A stretch of DNA of 64,000 nt, from the NCBI GenBank assembly GCA_900642245.1, contig CAAAJI010000012.1, positions 468,643 through 532,642 of the forward strand. The letters run 5' to 3'. Positions 1-10,723 of the stretch are shown here, piece by piece. The notes under the pieces were generated by a model. That model ran no database searches, had not been told where the DNA came from, and worked only from the letters and a program-made list of their open reading frames with translations. The translations under genes and the position numbers were made by a program. The DNA is from Fragilaria radians (Eukaryota > Bacillariophyta > Fragilariophyceae > Fragilariales > Fragilariaceae). Position 1 is the stretch's first letter. Each line of letters starts with the position of its first letter.

Positions 1-2378
1 TACTTACGTTACGTCCGTAACTATAATAGTGTAGTAGAAGTATAGTTAGGGTAGGTTAGTTTAGTTACTAACAAGACAACTACGTTCGGGGGTGGGGGGG
101 GGGGGGGGGCATACACATAATTTGAAGTGGTTTTAGTAAGGCTCTCAACATTTAGTATGAAATCCAATCAAAATCTAAGTTCTTTGCAGATTCAATTGAA
201 ATTCTTGGTCATACATTGCCAAACAAGGTATACATCCAGTACAGAATACGTTTGAAGCAATCCCTGTTTTTATGGCTTGAAACACAAGAAAATACTTACT
301 CCAAGGTATCAGCATAGTCAAAAACTAAAGAATATCAAGCAAGGTCATGTTGGAATGACTTCCAACCCATCAAAAGGCTTTTGAAAAAATGAGAGGTATT
401 AGAGATGAAGTACCGCAACTGAACCCAGGTTTTAGTTACTTTTTCAACTTCCTAACGATTTATCTGATAATTAGCTGGGTACAGCAACTTTGCACCTTAA
501 AGCCCAACAGGCCTTTATATGTGTAAACTAAACACAGGTCAAATGTGATATGCAACAACTAATCAGAGTTGTCATCAGCTGTTGATCTTTCTCAAGTATC
601 AAAACGTTTTTCCAGACCATATAGGTCAACACCGTCAATGGTTAAAATTGCCAGACCGTGGTTTACGCTGATCTTTACTCCCTGAAGACTATGGAGTAAC
701 ACATTGGAGTATCTCATAAGAGAGAATATCTGAATATTGAAGGAATTGAAGCGTTGGCACTTCTCTCCGAATCAGAATATTGTACTATCAAATTTTCAAA
801 AAAATACTGATATAATCTTCAAAGGGAAGACAAGAGACAAAGGATTAAATTGTAATGGATTATCTCACTCTCACTGCGCAATACAGTAGGATGAAGGATG
901 CAGTCACTTTAAGGAGACAAGGGACTTTTAATCAAGATTAAACAAACGCTCTTCCCTAGTAGCAGGAGTATTTACGTCTTCCACAACAGACTTGGATTGA
1001 AAAGACTATTAGAAAAATCATGACATGACCTAGTCTCACGCAAGATGTTGAAGGTATATATTCTCCTTCTGAGGCGTGTTAACTCGCAAATACAAGCGCC
1101 AAAATATGGATTGTTGCCTCCGAGATGAGTAAAATCAGACCTCTGGGTCATAATCTGTGTGGATCTGGTAGATCCCTTTAGAATATAGACTCCATCCAGA
1201 ACACACTCTCTCCTTGAACTAACTATGATAGAAACTAAACACATGCTGGTTTGAGATTGTTCAAGCAACATTTAAGTCGGTCATTTCCATCCAGGACTTG
1301 TTTCATAATACCTACCTTGCAAATTTCTCTTGTCCCCAGTCTACTATCTTTGACAAGTGGGGGGATAATTTAAGCATGAATTAAGATTAAGGTGTGACAA
1401 TATTTGCATTAGTGCCAAATCAACACCAACTTGCAATCGAAACGCAACTTCAAGACCTTTAGCTAGTGCATAAAGTTGTGAATGATATATTCAGATAATT
1501 TGATTTGGAGATGAAAGAAGAGAAATTATTTTACTAAGTTCTTGAATCTGCCGCCTGTCCGCTAGATCAATCCATTGAAAGGATTAAGCATGATTCTGGG
1601 TACAAATGAAATGTGAGTTTAATAGAAATACTTTTTTAAAAGAGATAAAAGTGTAAGAGCAATAGTCTATTCCAAAAGAGTTACAGGCTACGAGATGTAT
1701 TTCATTACCGTTATGGAAATGTCCCTGAATCATTAGTACAAGTAAATACTGGGAACAAGGAAATTCTCTACGTTTACACATCTGGTCTCGGACAAAATTC
1801 ATTCCTCTTAAATTTGGATGATAACAAATATAATTTCATCAAAAAAACTTTAGCTATGATTAATCATTGGTTCTCCATGAAAAGTATTACAATGGCTCAT
1901 CAGAAGATCCAAGCATGGAAATAGTTTAACTTAGATCATTATTTCATATTGTGCCTACTCACTATACTGTAGTCTGGAGTCCCCTTCTATCAAATATCCT
2001 TTAGTCTGTAGATTTTAATTGAATTCCATAACAATGATGTACACCTTGATGGAAGAAGATTTAATTTTTATTTACTTTCAATCTGGCAATGAATTCTGAA
2101 AGCTCCTCCCGGATAAGGTTCTGGCAGTAAACAAGAACAACAGTCATCATGGAGTGATACAATTTAGCTTCTTCACTAGAGGTAATGATTCATCACCCCA
2201 AAATTTGAAGCAAAATGACGACATAGTGTGAGGTTACTAACTCACAAAGTGCGAAGAATAGCAAAGTGTGTATTTTTACACTTCCACTATTCGTGTCCTT
2301 GTGATTAGTCAAATCCCTTACAACATTTCATGGTTCGAAGGGAAGCGGTCAATAACAGTAAAGATTGATTTTGGAAAG
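1..2378. other. Spacer without a supportable gene
   Basis: No convincing coding region was seen. A 99-codon ATG frame on the minus strand (972-1271) has no recognisable motif and composition like its surroundings. A near-pure G tract lies at 88-109 (five G, one T, sixteen G). The rest is ordinary AT-rich sequence. Confidence 0.5.
88..109. repeat. Poly-G tract
   Basis: Five G, one T, then sixteen G in a row. A similar pure G run lies at 10577-10589. Such tracts are prone to slippage and to sequencing error, so the exact length is uncertain. Confidence 0.9.
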
Positions 2379-4391
2379 ATGTACAAGAATAGGACTCTGA
2401 CACATGCGCATCTTATCGGGACATCTCAACTATTGTCATTGCAATGGAAGTATTTATCACCCTGCCTTGGGGCTGCTTTTGATAGTTCACCTTACGCAGG
2501 AAATCTTTTACGTATCGGGAAGATGATGGGTCCAAAGGAAACATCCACTTCCTTGTCCTCCCCTTCAAAGCTTGCCACGTCTCTGTTTTTTCAACCTAGC
2601 CGTTACCTTCCTGCTCGTGTAACAAGGACAAGATCAATGGCCGCATGTCACTTAACACCTCGAAGGATAGGCGTGATCATGGGGTGTGGTGCACTATTTG
2701 ATGGTCATGAATCACCAATTACAAATATGGCTAATTTAAATGAAATCCTTCGACTAGAAGGAATACGATCTAATTATGTGGATGATGAATGGACAGGAGT
2801 GTCACTTAAGAGATGGAAGGATTTGATATCTTCACCCTCGTGCACCTTGTCTAGAGCTCTATGGCTGAGTGTACTATGGCAAGTAAGTAATGATAAGACC
2901 TGCTTATTGAAGTTTTTGTTAGCTATTGAAGAGATTTCTCGACAATCCATCCTACGAAATGACGAATATGGGAATGCACTGCGGTATGACCCTATAGCGC
3001 AATCGGAGTGGGCCAATGCAAAATTTGAACCCCATGATCTCTCCTCTAATAATGTAGAAATAGCATGGGAAGTTTTAACATCGCAGATGCCATCAGAGGA
3101 TCCAGAACTGTGGTCACGTTCCTTGGAAGTCATTTGTGCATCAAGGGCAATCCAACACGTGGATAAACCTGTGATCCCCCCCGGAAAGTATGGATTCGAC
3201 GGTGGAGAACCGAAGTCAGATTGCGTTGAAGTTGCGGTTCGTGAATTATTTGATTTAATTCTATGGGATGATGTGTCCGGATCGTTCGACCTTACAAGGC
3301 TTCCTTCCACTTCATCACAAGATCTAGTTGATTTGTACAAGTTGAAACAAGATGGCAAACGTTGGTTTGAAGTTCTAAGCGATCTTCCTGGATGTGATTA
3401 TTTGATGACTAGTCCAAATGGAAAGCATTATGAGCTCACGCCAACATTGGGTAATATAGCGGAAGTTTCAAGATTCCTTCTGTACGGAGAAGGTGAACGT
3501 AGTGAATCACTTGAAGCGTTCGGAAATTCGATACGGAAAAATCTGAATCAAAATCTATCTATCGTATCACGCCTTTCGCGCCATCCCAGCATACTAGGTG
3601 AAGATATTGTAATACAGGAGGTTGCTTCCCTTTATATCGATGGAAGTAGAAACAGTATTGAGATGCGTTTGGACAAAGCTCATGCAATATGTACTGTTAC
3701 CCATCTTAGGCAACGACACGCAGCCCTTGCGCCGAAAATTGTGCAGAAAATGTTGGAGTCTGCATCAAAGGATTCAGCACCGATTTTACATATACTTGCA
3801 CTGTCCAGTCAAGGAGACATTGGGCTCACACATTGTGGTCCCAGTAAAACAATACATGATCTCTTGCTGAATATACTCTCTATACCCTTTGGACCTGATC
3901 GAAGGGATTTACTTCACGTGATTGGAACACCTGATTTGGAAAGACGAAAGCGGGACTTTAATCTCGCACTTAATGAATATCATGTGGTATTAAAAAAAGC
4001 GTTGATGGAGGTTTGTCGATTCGAATGTGAAACCTTTGTGAAAATCCAACTTTTGAAATGGCTGCTCGGAGAATCACAGAATATTATGGAAAGTGATCAT
4101 CTCGACAACTGGAAAGCAAAATATGATCCAGGAATAGAAAGTATGGTATTGGGATTACCCTCGAAAGTTTTACAAGATCCATCACTTCAAACCGCCATAT
4201 CTTCAAGCTGGACTATTCGGGGGAAACTTGTGCTGATTTTGATAAAGCTACAATTGGGAACTATACCAAATTTGCAGAGTCTGATGGAATTATCGACAGG
4301 AGAATTATTTTCACTAATACTATTGATAGTTCAAAAGCCTTTCACTTCAAAAAAAGGTGACTCTAGTTATGAATGCGTCAACATTCCATGA
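2379..4391 (+). CDS. Uncharacterised ~670-aa protein
   Basis: Long single-exon open frame. It is open back to 2268, but that first codon is GTG. The first in-frame ATG is at 2379 (670 aa), and further Met codons at 2523/2526 could also be the start, giving a Ser/Arg-rich N-terminus. I do not recognise the family. The body is soluble, mixed alpha/beta in character and without membrane segments. The most conserved-looking part is near the middle, a KSDCVEVAVRELFDLILWDD-like stretch around residue 280, followed by short GCDYLM and LTPTLGNIAEVSRFLLYGEG-like segments. The C-terminal third is Leu-rich and probably helical. It may be a lineage-specific protein; no function is inferred. An antisense frame of 194 codons lies inside it and is treated as a shadow. 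Confidence 0.75.
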   Translation: MYKNRTLTHAHLIGTSQLLSLQWKYLSPCLGAAFDSSPYAGNLLRIGKMMGPKETSTSLSSPSKLATSLFFQPSRYLPARVTRTRSMAACHLTPRRIGVIMGCGALFDGHESPITNMANLNEILRLEGIRSNYVDDEWTGVSLKRWKDLISSPSCTLSRALWLSVLWQVSNDKTCLLKFLLAIEEISRQSILRNDEYGNALRYDPIAQSEWANAKFEPHDLSSNNVEIAWEVLTSQMPSEDPELWSRSLEVICASRAIQHVDKPVIPPGKYGFDGGEPKSDCVEVAVRELFDLILWDDVSGSFDLTRLPSTSSQDLVDLYKLKQDGKRWFEVLSDLPGCDYLMTSPNGKHYELTPTLGNIAEVSRFLLYGEGERSESLEAFGNSIRKNLNQNLSIVSRLSRHPSILGEDIVIQEVASLYIDGSRNSIEMRLDKAHAICTVTHLRQRHAALAPKIVQKMLESASKDSAPILHILALSSQGDIGLTHCGPSKTIHDLLLNILSIPFGPDRRDLLHVIGTPDLERRKRDFNLALNEYHVVLKKALMEVCRFECETFVKIQLLKWLLGESQNIMESDHLDNWKAKYDPGIESMVLGLPSKVLQDPSLQTAISSSWTIRGKLVLILIKLQLGTIPNLQSLMELSTGELFSLILLIVQKPFTSKKGDSSYECVNIP

Positions 4392-4908
4392 TGAATAAAT
4401 CCTATTTAAAAGGAAGGACTAAGACCGCGGAATATTCTTACTTTCGCTCGCAGCTTGTAATGATCAAGTAATTAAAAGACAATCCAGCTTCTCAAAGACG
4501 AAAAAGTTGAGCTGTAAGATATTCCTTAAGCTTCTAGCATTCATATGACAATGATGACTCATTTAGTTCCAGATCTTGTTTCAAGGGATTTGTTTAGAAT
4601 GTCTATCATTTGAACAATTTTTTGTGGTCAATTGCCAATAGATGTGCTAGATAAAAGAAGTATTCCCATTAAGATAAGTGGCAGAACTCGAATCTATCTT
4701 TTAAAGTGGATCATTAGGATACACAGTGGAAACAATAAAATTCTATTTCATAAATTCTTCGTGCGAGCCTCTATACTTCAAATTTCACTCCTAATTCTTA
4801 TTTTTACACTTGTACAAAGGATGATGGGGAAACTATAAACTAATCGTGCAGCTAATGTATAAATCAACTCTGAAATATCCCGAAAAATGCAATTGACTCT
4901 AATTTCAA
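4392..4908. other. Spacer between convergent genes
   Basis: 3' ends of the two flanking genes face each other here. A 68-codon frame at 4632-4838 has no family signature and is not called. Confidence 0.5.
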
Positions 4909-5922
4909 TCAATTTTCCATGTGTGGCCTACGATTCGTTGGGCAAAATATTACTTTCTGTTTTTCCATGACAACTTCTAATCGACGTACACGTAATTCTT
5001 GTTCCATGATCATTTTTTGATTGTATTCCCAAGCTCGTGATCTTGCTAAGAATTGCTTCCGAGTTTCATCTTGACGTTGTTTGGCATCCGCCAACCGTTC
5101 ACGATGGTAATTCAAAGTTTCTGTAAACATGGCTAGGTATTCCTCCAAGGATGTAAAGTAGAGTCGAGATTTCCCGGCAAGAATCGATGATTGGATCGCT
5201 TGCTTCATCAATTCTATTCTGGCCCTCAAATCGGATGGAAGATCCTCCCATACTTCCTGAGTTTGTTCTAGGGATTGCATCATAAAAGAAAGTGATCGTT
5301 CGAAAAGGCGTGGTAAATTCAACTGATCTGATAATTGAAGAAGAACTTTGCAGTTTTCCCCATCCACTGATTCGACAAGAATATCAACTAAAGGATCTAA
5401 TACACATTTGCATTGAAGATAATGAGCAATTTGACAACATTCCAACACGTGATCATCCGAGATGTCACAAGGACTAATTACGCCTTTTAGAGCATCAAGA
5501 AAACTTTTTACTGCCTCAATACTGAACGAATCAATCGAAAACTCAAGGGCACAACAATTTTTTTCTTTAAACATTATGTGAGCCCTTGCGAAAGCTAAAA
5601 TTGTATCGCAGTGAATAGCAAGATCCTGAACTGGTACTTCAATCAATCCATTCGAGGACTTGAGATGAATAGTCATCCGTTCGCAATGCTTGAGTAGGTC
5701 AAGTCGTTGTTTATCGACAGGGTTTGGAGTGTCTGGGAATGCCTCGCGAAGAATCTTGGCTTGGTAGGCCGCTTCTTCTTCAACACGCTGTGTTGCCTCG
5801 GATACATTCAGATAAGATTCTGCTCCCTGTGGCTCATTTCGTAATCCAGATGAATGCAAGTATTGATTAAGGTCACTAATACGAAGTCGCTCAGGATGGT
5901 GGCTATTATTCATTTCTTCCAT
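4909..5922 (-). CDS. BTB/POZ-like protein with C-terminal coiled coil
   Basis: 337 aa from a good ATG, single exon. Residues about 84-182 read as a BTB/POZ fold: a short beta strand, a buried HCDTILAFARAHIMF helix, a beta strand with acidic residues, then AVKSFLDALKG and the LLECCQIAHYL-type helix. Residues about 185-245 resemble the helical region that follows BTB domains. The last ~75 residues (258-330) are strongly charged and heptad-like, predicting a coiled coil. BTB proteins dimerise and often act as substrate adaptors for cullin-3 ubiquitin ligases. No Kelch, MATH or BACK partner domain is obvious, so the partner is unknown. The family assignment is moderately firm; the function is inference. 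Confidence 0.75.
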   Translation of the reverse strand: MEEMNNSHHPERLRISDLNQYLHSSGLRNEPQGAESYLNVSEATQRVEEEAAYQAKILREAFPDTPNPVDKQRLDLLKHCERMTIHLKSSNGLIEVPVQDLAIHCDTILAFARAHIMFKEKNCCALEFSIDSFSIEAVKSFLDALKGVISPCDISDDHVLECCQIAHYLQCKCVLDPLVDILVESVDGENCKVLLQLSDQLNLPRLFERSLSFMMQSLEQTQEVWEDLPSDLRARIELMKQAIQSSILAGKSRLYFTSLEEYLAMFTETLNYHRERLADAKQRQDETRKQFLARSRAWEYNQKMIMEQELRVRRLEVVMEKQKVIFCPTNRRPHMEN

Positions 5923-7833
5923 TCCAATTTATTAGAAAAAGGCGAAAGGAGTTCCTTACTTCGACTTGCTGTGAATGTTTTGTAAGATGACTTGATAAGG
6001 TACGCTCGAAGAGAAAAAATGACACAGTATGCAAGATGAATAAAACAACTTTCTTCGAAGTTGTCGACTTGAAGACTTCTTTTCTTTTCGAATGATTTTC
6101 AGATGTGCTGCTACAGTAACGGTAAAAAACCTTACATGATTATGTCATCATCATGCCAATGTGGTAGTCTTCTTTCATCAACAACACATGCTACTTATCC
6201 ACTGCTCACCATTCATTTTGCTTTCAAAATCATACTACGAAAACAAGTGTATCCTGTTTCACTGGATCCATAAATGAGAACAGTTTCTCTGTGATGTACT
6301 TCATAACTTATACATACATATTTATCTTTTAAGTTTTGACCATTCTTTACTCCTTAATTTTAATATGAATACTGCTGCTTTTCATTCCGTTAAGGACTGA
6401 AAGTGTTACAATAGAGATGCGGCACACAACTTACTGGGTAAGTTTATTGGCCGAGAATTCCCATAGAAGACTTGAAAACCCTTTTCCATGTCATGACCTT
6501 ATGCTTGATGTGCCATTAACTCATTCTGGAGCATTTTCCATTTGCTTACAAACCACTTTTGTGGGAAAAAGGCACCTCTGTGACTATGTTAACTATCAAT
6601 TAAGCATATGCCTTAAAATTTAAATTTTTATGGAATAGGTATTGGTGCATTGAAACTTAAATCACTGTATCTGTAGTGCTAAATTTTCATGTACAGCCAT
6701 ATTGAACGGTTATTGAGAGGAAATTATGAATGCTTTGAGTACAAACTAATCTGGAATAAATCATATTTGATGTCATAGTGTTAAGTTTGTCTTCATGAAC
6801 TGACCTTATTCTTCTATTTTGCACCATCTAAACGCAATGTCTTCCTTGGCGAAAGGATAAAGTCAACTGAAACTAAGTCTGCTTTGTTTGAACTTCTTAA
6901 ATTGGTATTTTCCGCAGTTGAAACTGCGTAAATTGTGCCTTGAAACGTAGGACGCAGCAATGTGCACTGATGTAATACAGGTAACATCTGCCCTCAAGGA
7001 GAATGCATCATCTTGTGTAGAATAAACCAATCATTTTCATATGGTATTCCCACTCGTGCTGTTAAAATAGGAATGGCTGGTTGTGCATTATATCCTACCC
7101 TTTATTTCCTTGGAATGGTGCTTTTGCGACAAGCGTATCAAGTGCCTTTGCTAGAAATTTGCCCTGTATAAAATCTCGTTCCATGGAAAGAGAATACGAT
7201 GACTGCAGGTAGTTCTAAAGATGGAAGTTGGTGAAATGTGAATCTGAACCTTTCAGTTTTACGCAAATAATTTTGTGCGTTGGAATAATTGATTTAAAGT
7301 TTGTTGGTGTGTTGTATGTCATTCATTAATAATTGGTAATGATTGTTATAATGGATACACCTCATTTTGAATCAAGCCAAAGTATCTAGGCAAAATATAG
7401 CTGTGTCTGTAAGATGATCAGGAAACCATTTGGTTGTACAATACAAACTGTTTGAACTTTATTAGTCAACGAGATGTGCCATTAATTCCCATGGTATACT
7501 TTCATAGAGTCATATCAATTTGAGATTCATTTATTTCCTCTTTTTTAACTTCATTCTATTCTTTCCATATTTTGTCATTACGAAATGGTAATAACAACTC
7601 CAGGCAGAAACAATGTTGATCATCAAAGCTACACTATTTGTGTGTCGACAATATTGAGTAGTCGCAAAAGAATAAGTATGAATTAAATTTTGTCCAAAAC
7701 AGATCAACAGATTCAAATACCTTTTTCGTAACCCTAAAGGGAAAAAGCATCACTTTTGTATCCTATATCCTTATATCATATACACTTGTGATAATCACAG
7801 TATCTTACTTTTTTTTACATTGACGTTGCAGGA
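5923..7833. other. 1.9-kb spacer, no gene seen
   Basis: Both strands are broken by stops. Only short frames (for example 6417-6623 plus and 7531-7716 minus) are present, none with a motif. Just before the next gene an AG at 7830-7831 following a pyrimidine-rich stretch looks like a 3' splice site, so a 5' UTR intron or a small upstream exon is possible. Confidence 0.45.
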
Positions 7834-8763
7834 ATGTTATCATTCCATTCGTCTCGCCACCTAATTCGCTTGCATGGTTTCCTTTCCGTATCCAACATCT
7901 ATCATCGGTATAATTCTTCGTTTCATCAAAAGGGAAAAAATCTTGCTAGAAAGCTTCGACGCCAAGCTGAGCGAGACGAGTTAAAACGAAAGAAACCACG
8001 AGTAAATGATGAACAAAGGCTTAGTACCGAGCAGAATGTAAAGCAAATGTGGAATCAGACATCTTTTGAAACGGCTCTTTCAAAGTTATTACCGAAGGCA
8101 TGGCTACATGGAGGATCAAATATCATAATACATAAATCCTATTGGAATCCTCTGCTGACAAGGGTTGCATTGGCCATAATCCTGTGTATAGCTGCCTTGA
8201 ACGACGACATTTCCCCATATGTAATTGATAAGTCGATCGGACCTTCAATGCTTCCCACATTTTATCCAATTGGAGATATATTCTTGCGCGAAACGAATGC
8301 CTGGTCTAAATTTCTTCATTTCCCGATCCAATTCAGTAAAGGGGATATTATTGTCTTTCGGGATGAAAGCGGTCGACTGGCTGTGAAAAGGATCATAGGC
8401 ATCGAAGGGGATACTGTGCAAAGATATGGAGAATATGTTCATCTTTTCCTAGATCGGTCGGACTGGGGTATTCCAGATTCTTTAAGGGAGCTCAAGACCC
8501 CATTCGAAGACTTTAACCAAATCGGAAGCAAGGATCCATTTTCAAAATTTGATGTACCTTCTAACCATATTTGGTTGGAAGGGGACAACCCTTTATTTTC
8601 AGTTGACTCTAGACATTATGGGCCTATACCAAAGGATAGCATACGTGGTCGAATAGTGACTAAAATCTGGCCATTAGACAAGAGACGTCTTACTGGCGAT
8701 CGTCCCAAGCCTCTCTCTGAAAAGGAGGTACTTTCTGGAAAGTATAACGTATACTTGCTTTAA
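7834..8763 (+). CDS. S26 signal peptidase, mitochondrial inner-membrane-protease type
   Basis: 309 aa. A serine/lysine-dyad protease that removes presequences from proteins in the inner membrane. The S26 signature is complete: GPSMLPTF with catalytic Ser138, AVKRIIGIEGD with catalytic Lys185, and NPLFSVDSRHYGP (252-264). A membrane anchor lies at about 108-124. IMP1/IMP2 proteins are usually ~150-190 aa; here ~105 extra N-terminal residues precede the anchor, starting with a basic, Ser/His-rich segment and continuing with a very basic KRKKPR region, consistent with an organelle presequence plus extension. An insert of ~35 residues sits between the Lys and DSR motifs. The choice between IMP1, IMP2 and a plastid paralogue cannot be made from sequence alone. 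Confidence 0.88.
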   Translation: MLSFHSSRHLIRLHGFLSVSNIYHRYNSSFHQKGKNLARKLRRQAERDELKRKKPRVNDEQRLSTEQNVKQMWNQTSFETALSKLLPKAWLHGGSNIIIHKSYWNPLLTRVALAIILCIAALNDDISPYVIDKSIGPSMLPTFYPIGDIFLRETNAWSKFLHFPIQFSKGDIIVFRDESGRLAVKRIIGIEGDTVQRYGEYVHLFLDRSDWGIPDSLRELKTPFEDFNQIGSKDPFSKFDVPSNHIWLEGDNPLFSVDSRHYGPIPKDSIRGRIVTKIWPLDKRRLTGDRPKPLSEKEVLSGKYNVYLL

Positions 8764-9260
8764 TAAGTCAGATTGAATCGTTCTTTCCTTTCGTAAATTT
8801 AGTGCAAAAGACTAAGCTAATATTATGCCGTTTCTTAACCACAAAATGGATGATTCATTACTTTTTTAGAAGAAGTTAGAAATATTTTATCATCACCGTT
8901 TCAAACTTGAATTTGCTTCTAATGAGGATTTCAAAGGATGCAAATTTAATTCTGCAAAACCATGTATCCTGCAATAGCAAGTAAATTGACTAGCCTCTAC
9001 ATGGCTTTACTTTGATTTCAGAAAATATTCCCAAAGATTCAATCAATACCATCAGTTATCTCCTGCACTCATGAAGCAAGCACTTAAAAGTTTTCCCACG
9101 AATTATGTCGTAATTTGGGATAACTAATTGAGGCTTGTGCGCAGAAAATTACCATGGCCAAATGTCATGTCGTTACACCACTGCAATAGAGATTGAAATA
9201 TATATATATATAAGTCTTACCTTTCACGTATCTCATTAGCGAATTGTGATGCGACATGAA
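8764..9260. other. Spacer with short AT microsatellite
   Basis: Convergent 3' ends. An (AT)n run lies at about 9198-9212. No gene seen. Confidence 0.5.
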
Positions 9261-10355
9261 TTATCCATCCCATTGATCATAACAAATTGTATGATACAGG
9301 CCTTCCTTTTGACTACCATATAGCACAAGTCTGTGCCAATTTCCATCCAATCGTTGACAACCAAACTCAAGAAATGCAGAACCATTTATTGACGCATCAA
9401 AACACTTTGGAATCTTAAGGTATGTGCCATTGTCAAGAGGGAGAAAAATGGAGGAAGAAGAATCAAAGAGTGTAGTGTCCATTAAGGGTCCTTCAACGTC
9501 AGTTGCATGATCTGGACCTGAGGGACCCTGAACTAGATGAATAACGGTCGTTCGTGCAAATTGTGGCTTTGGAGTTCTTTCGTAGCTCGGAACAGTAGAC
9601 ACAGTTGGGAAACGAAAGGTCGATGACAAGGAGCTAAAATCAATACTTTCACTGGGGTGCTGCTGAGATGCTCCTTCGGCAATTTCATGCATTTGAAATA
9701 CTTGTTTGAGTCTGCCAGTATATCGATCGTATTCAACGACAGCACCTACTTTTCGACCCTCGGCCCTACCCAGATACTCTTCTGCCAACCAAAACTCAAA
9801 AAATTGCCATCTGTCAGCATCGAGCATATCACCAGAGCCCTCTTGGGGGAAATTTACTGTGCAATGTAATGTTGCCGAGCCAGGCTTTACGAGGAACACA
9901 CGAGTACTTGCCTCTGATTTCAAGTTTGGAAATGGGTTGACATTAATTCGATAGGGAGTTCTTTTAAATAGATACGAATGATCCCGGTTCTCATCTTTTC
10001 GATCAAGCCGCATATAGCCTTCAAGCCATATGCCGGTAGCACTAGGTTCATATACGCTCCAGAGTTCAAACGCAGACTCATTTAAACATCTTAAGTGCTT
10101 TCGCATGAAACCTTGAGTGTATGGTATGTTGAAGTCGTTGGAAAGGGAGGTGACATCATAGTGTTGCCAATAACCAATCCCTGAAGTCCATTCGTAGGTT
10201 ACTCCTGTGAGACGATTCTGCCAAGCGAAATCAGGATATCTAACTTCACCAAATTGCGGGCTATACTTGAGATGGGGTAACAATTGAAAGGATTGCGTCG
10301 GCGTACAAAATGCTGCTAAAAGAATGCTCACACAATTTTTATCTGTAAGTTTCAT
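9261..10355 (-). CDS. Plastid-targeted protein of unknown function
   Basis: 364 aa, single exon, clear ATG. The first ~22 residues are hydrophobic and end in TPTQSF with Phe at the predicted +1 position, as in diatom plastid presequences. The body is rich in Trp, Tyr and beta-prone segments: a WTSGIGYWQHYDV stretch near residue 60, two further aromatic blocks, and a C-terminal GCQRLDGNWHRLVLYGS. This suggests a beta-barrel or lipocalin-like fold, possibly with two related halves. I do not recognise a named family, and the lipocalin idea is inference from texture only. It is divergent from the PIG-X-like gene with a 368-bp shared upstream region. Confidence 0.78.
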   Translation of the reverse strand: MKLTDKNCVSILLAAFCTPTQSFQLLPHLKYSPQFGEVRYPDFAWQNRLTGVTYEWTSGIGYWQHYDVTSLSNDFNIPYTQGFMRKHLRCLNESAFELWSVYEPSATGIWLEGYMRLDRKDENRDHSYLFKRTPYRINVNPFPNLKSEASTRVFLVKPGSATLHCTVNFPQEGSGDMLDADRWQFFEFWLAEEYLGRAEGRKVGAVVEYDRYTGRLKQVFQMHEIAEGASQQHPSESIDFSSLSSTFRFPTVSTVPSYERTPKPQFARTTVIHLVQGPSGPDHATDVEGPLMDTTLFDSSSSIFLPLDNGTYLKIPKCFDASINGSAFLEFGCQRLDGNWHRLVLYGSQKEGLYHTICYDQWDG

Positions 10356-10723
10356 AATTTCTAACCCATTTATGACCCTTAACGTTTCAAACTACTACAT
10401 TGCAAGTTCAACATGGCCATTGCGCCTCGTGGAAGGCGGCAGTAACCCCATAAAATGTACCTCGCATCCATAAGGTTAGCCGATTGCATTCATATAGCAT
10501 ACTCGAGTCAAAACCTTATGAATATTAACAAAAGAGCAAATGCAAGGCTAAGGTTTAACTAAAAAATAAAATTAGTGGGGGGGGGGGGGCTAGAATAACA
10601 ATATGATCAACACAACATTGATTCTAATTTCGAAATCTTACTCGGAAATCGGAAGTGGACGAACTTGCCGATTACCGTTACTGGTTTTAACCTCAATTTG
10701 TTGCTTATGATCAACAATACGAC
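10356..10723. promoter_or_regulatory. Shared divergent promoter region
   Basis: The start codons of the plastid-targeted unknown (-) and the PIG-X-like gene (+) are 368 bp apart, so both promoters must lie here or overlap. It contains a pure run of thirteen G at 10577-10589. No defined factor site was recognised. Confidence 0.5.

Noticed and set aside
972..1271. 99-codon minus-strand ATG frame
   Set aside because: No motif, no splice context and no neighbours that support it; a faint resemblance to copia protease-region text was too weak to use.
2774..3358. 194-codon antisense frame inside the 670-aa gene
   Set aside because: Ser-rich shadow with no domain; the plus-strand frame is longer and better formed.
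9198..9212. AT microsatellite as a regulatory element
   Set aside because: Short simple repeat in a spacer between convergent genes, with nothing to suggest a function.
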